Positions 7,375 to 7,858 of a DNA stretch of 7,858 nt are shown in pieces. The notes beneath the pieces were generated by a model, which saw only the letters and a list, made by a program, of their open reading frames with translations, made no database searches and was not told the origin of the DNA. This DNA comes from an uncultured Bacilli bacterium (lineage in GTDB: Bacteria; Bacillota_I; Bacilli_A; RF39; UBA660). A program made the position numbers and the translations under genes. Location of the stretch: the NCBI GenBank assembly GCA_947630435.1, contig CANRHO010000034.1:1-7858 (forward strand), read 5' to 3'. Every line of letters starts with the position of its first letter. The stretch's first letter is position 1.

Positions 7375-7418
7375 AATAAAAAACTTGCTTTTTATCTATT
7401 TTGTAGATTTGCAAGTTT
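7375..7418 (-). terminator. Two-tier hairpin terminator after the SecA-tail remnant
   Basis: On the minus strand AAACTTGC (7418-7411) pairs with GCAAGTTT (7388-7381), and an inner ATCTA/TAGAT helix closes a CAAAA loop. The distal arm runs into six consecutive T. This is the natural position for the end of secA, about 27 nt after the TAA of the remnant. On the plus strand only three T follow, so the minus direction is favoured. Confidence 0.75.
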
Positions 7419-7444
7419 ATTATTTCAAACATTAATAAAAATTA

Positions 7445-7546
7445 TTATTTTCCACAACAATTTTTATACTTTTTCCCCGAACCACAAGTTGAACATACTC
7501 CAGTATTTATAGTATTTGTGTTATTATTGTTACTATGAATACTTTT
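7445..7546 (-). pseudogene. Orphan SEC-C zinc-binding tail, probably the last codons of a disrupted secA
   Basis: The SEC-C motif is the zinc-binding C-terminus of SecA, the protein-export motor, where it helps bind SecB and lipid. The open stretch encodes 33 residues: an Asn/Thr-rich linker (KSIHSNNNNTNTINTGV) followed by CSTCGSGKKYKNCCGK and TAA. There is no ATG, GTG or TTG in this frame: a TGA at 7549-7547 lies directly upstream, and beyond it comes a 26-bp palindrome. An intact secA of about 800 codons would be expected to enter here, since secA commonly lies just upstream of prfB. Instead the next gene rightwards is unrelated and ends at 7631. I infer a truncated remnant left by an insertion or rearrangement. 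Alternatives are the tail of a small SEC-C protein broken by a frameshift near the A-run at 7543-7547, or a sequence error. The motif has CxxC where CxC is usual. Confidence 0.7.
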
Positions 7547-7551
7547 TCATT

Positions 7552-7577
7552 TGCAAACATTTTGCAAAATGTTTGCA
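7552..7577. repeat. Perfect 26-bp palindrome
   Basis: The arm TGCAAACATTTTG (7552-7564) is followed without spacer by its exact reverse complement (7565-7577). The palindrome breaks sharply at both ends (7551/7578 do not pair). No T-run follows on the minus strand (AATGAAAAAG), so it does not look like a terminator. It begins about 17 nt downstream of a TATAAT box, where a repressor operator or a 5'-leader hairpin would sit. It also lies at the point where the SecA-like frame is lost, so it could equally be the end of an inserted element. Confidence 0.85.
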
Positions 7578-7593
7578 TCCGTTTACCAATAAA

Positions 7594-7622
7594 ATTATAT
7601 CATTTTTCTAATTATTATACAA
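7594..7622 (-). promoter_or_regulatory. Candidate promoter upstream of the palindrome and SEC-C remnant
   Basis: On the minus strand TTGTAT (7622-7617) and a consensus TATAAT (7599-7594) are separated by exactly 17 nt. The expected start is near 7587, about 10 nt before the palindrome. The transcript would run through the SEC-C remnant to the hairpin at 7381-7418, roughly 200 nt, with no well-placed ribosome site and start codon. The DNA is AT-rich, so a chance match is possible. Confidence 0.5.
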
Positions 7623-7630
7623 ATAGATAA

Positions 7631-7858
7631 TTATTGATTAGTTACTGGAACATCAATTTTCATCTTACTTATTATAGCATCACATATTTCCACTATATAA
7701 TTAGGGACAATATTATAGGCATAAGGATCTAATTGAAATATATACGTATTCTCTATATGAAATTCTTCATTAATAAATTCTTCAATAACTGGATTAACAT
7801 TTAATAATCCAAAAGTTTTTAATATAATTCTAAATATTTCTGTTTTCTCATATGCATT
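7631..7858 (-). CDS. Unrecognised protein, C-terminal 75 residues (runs off the right edge)
   Basis: The open frame enters at the right edge and ends at TAA 7633-7631. The visible part (75 residues) has an amphipathic helical start (YEKTEIFRIILKTFGLLNVN), an acidic middle (VIEEFINEEFHIENTYIFQLD), a segment with PYAYNIVPNYIVEICDAI, and the end SKMKIDVPVTNQ. It contains no membrane-length hydrophobic segment, zinc motif, nucleotide-binding loop or recognisable nuclease signature. It is not the C-terminus of SecA, which is what gene order would predict here. Codon use is AT-rich like its neighbours. No terminator is evident after it; a promoter-like sequence begins within about 10 nt. It may be cargo of whatever separated secA from its tail. 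I do not recognise the family. That it is coding is supported only by an uninterrupted 75-codon frame of balanced composition. Confidence 0.6.
   Translation of the reverse strand, partial: NAYEKTEIFRIILKTFGLLNVNPVIEEFINEEFHIENTYIFQLDPYAYNIVPNYIVEICDAIISKMKIDVPVTNQ

Noticed and set aside
7535..7630. 31-codon plus-strand frame starting at ATG 7535 across the palindrome
   Set aside because: There is no ribosome site, its composition is what AT-rich noncoding DNA gives by chance, and it opposes the SEC-C-coding strand.
7609..7633. Inverted repeat TAATTAT/ATAATTA at the end of the partial right-hand gene, as a terminator
   Set aside because: The stem is only A-T pairs, the loop is 11 nt and no T-run follows on the minus strand. 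It also overlaps the -35 of a candidate promoter.
1..7858. TGA read as tryptophan (mycoplasma-like code), suggested by the strong AT bias
   Set aside because: An RF2 gene with a UGA autoregulatory site is present, TGA terminates prfB itself at 6163-6161, and tryptophan is encoded by TGG (for example in prfB).
1..7858. CRISPR array, tRNA or rRNA genes, insertion-sequence genes, riboswitch
   Set aside because: No regularly spaced repeats, cloverleaf, rRNA-like conserved stretches, transposase motifs or long structured leaders were seen. The only sizeable gene-free region (7260-7630) is accounted for by the promoters, hairpins, palindrome and SEC-C remnant listed.

Overview
This AT-rich chromosomal segment comes from a low-GC Gram-positive type bacterium (Bacillota; I infer an uncultured Bacilli-like lineage, but no 16S is present to settle it). 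Every supported gene is on the minus strand, so the biological order runs from the right edge to the left: partial hypothetical gene, remnant of the SecA C-terminal tail, prfB, yitT-like gene, ftsE, ftsX, M23 hydrolase, uvrB, uvrA (partial). The backbone resembles the secA-prfB-...-ftsE-ftsX-...-uvrB-uvrA order of Bacillus subtilis. A release factor 2 with an in-frame UGA autoregulatory frameshift site indicates that TGA is a stop codon here, so this is not a mycoplasma-type code.

Right end (about 7260-7858): a partial unrecognised gene ends at 7631. It is followed by a good promoter, a perfect 26-bp palindrome, a 33-codon open stretch encoding only the zinc-binding SEC-C tail of SecA with no start codon, and two successive terminator-like hairpins. 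This is the least ordinary part of the window. It looks like a scar where the body of secA has been separated from its last codons, now carrying its own promoter, palindrome and terminator.

Middle (2483-7259): five tightly packed genes. prfB needs a programmed +1 frameshift and is 365 residues once joined. It overlaps a YitT-family membrane protein gene (ATGA), which overlaps ftsE (14 nt, GTG start). ftsE overlaps ftsX, whose stop shares one base with the start of an M23 peptidase gene. FtsEX is the ABC-type complex that switches on cell-wall hydrolases at division. The gene directly after it encodes a secreted coiled-coil protein with a complete M23 catalytic site, its probable partner. A strong hairpin at 2401-2438 closes this unit.

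Left end (1-2407): uvrB and uvrA, nucleotide excision repair. Each appears to have its own extended -10 promoter, and a hairpin overlapping the uvrB stop codon separates them. No tRNA, rRNA, CRISPR array, transposase or riboswitch was recognised.
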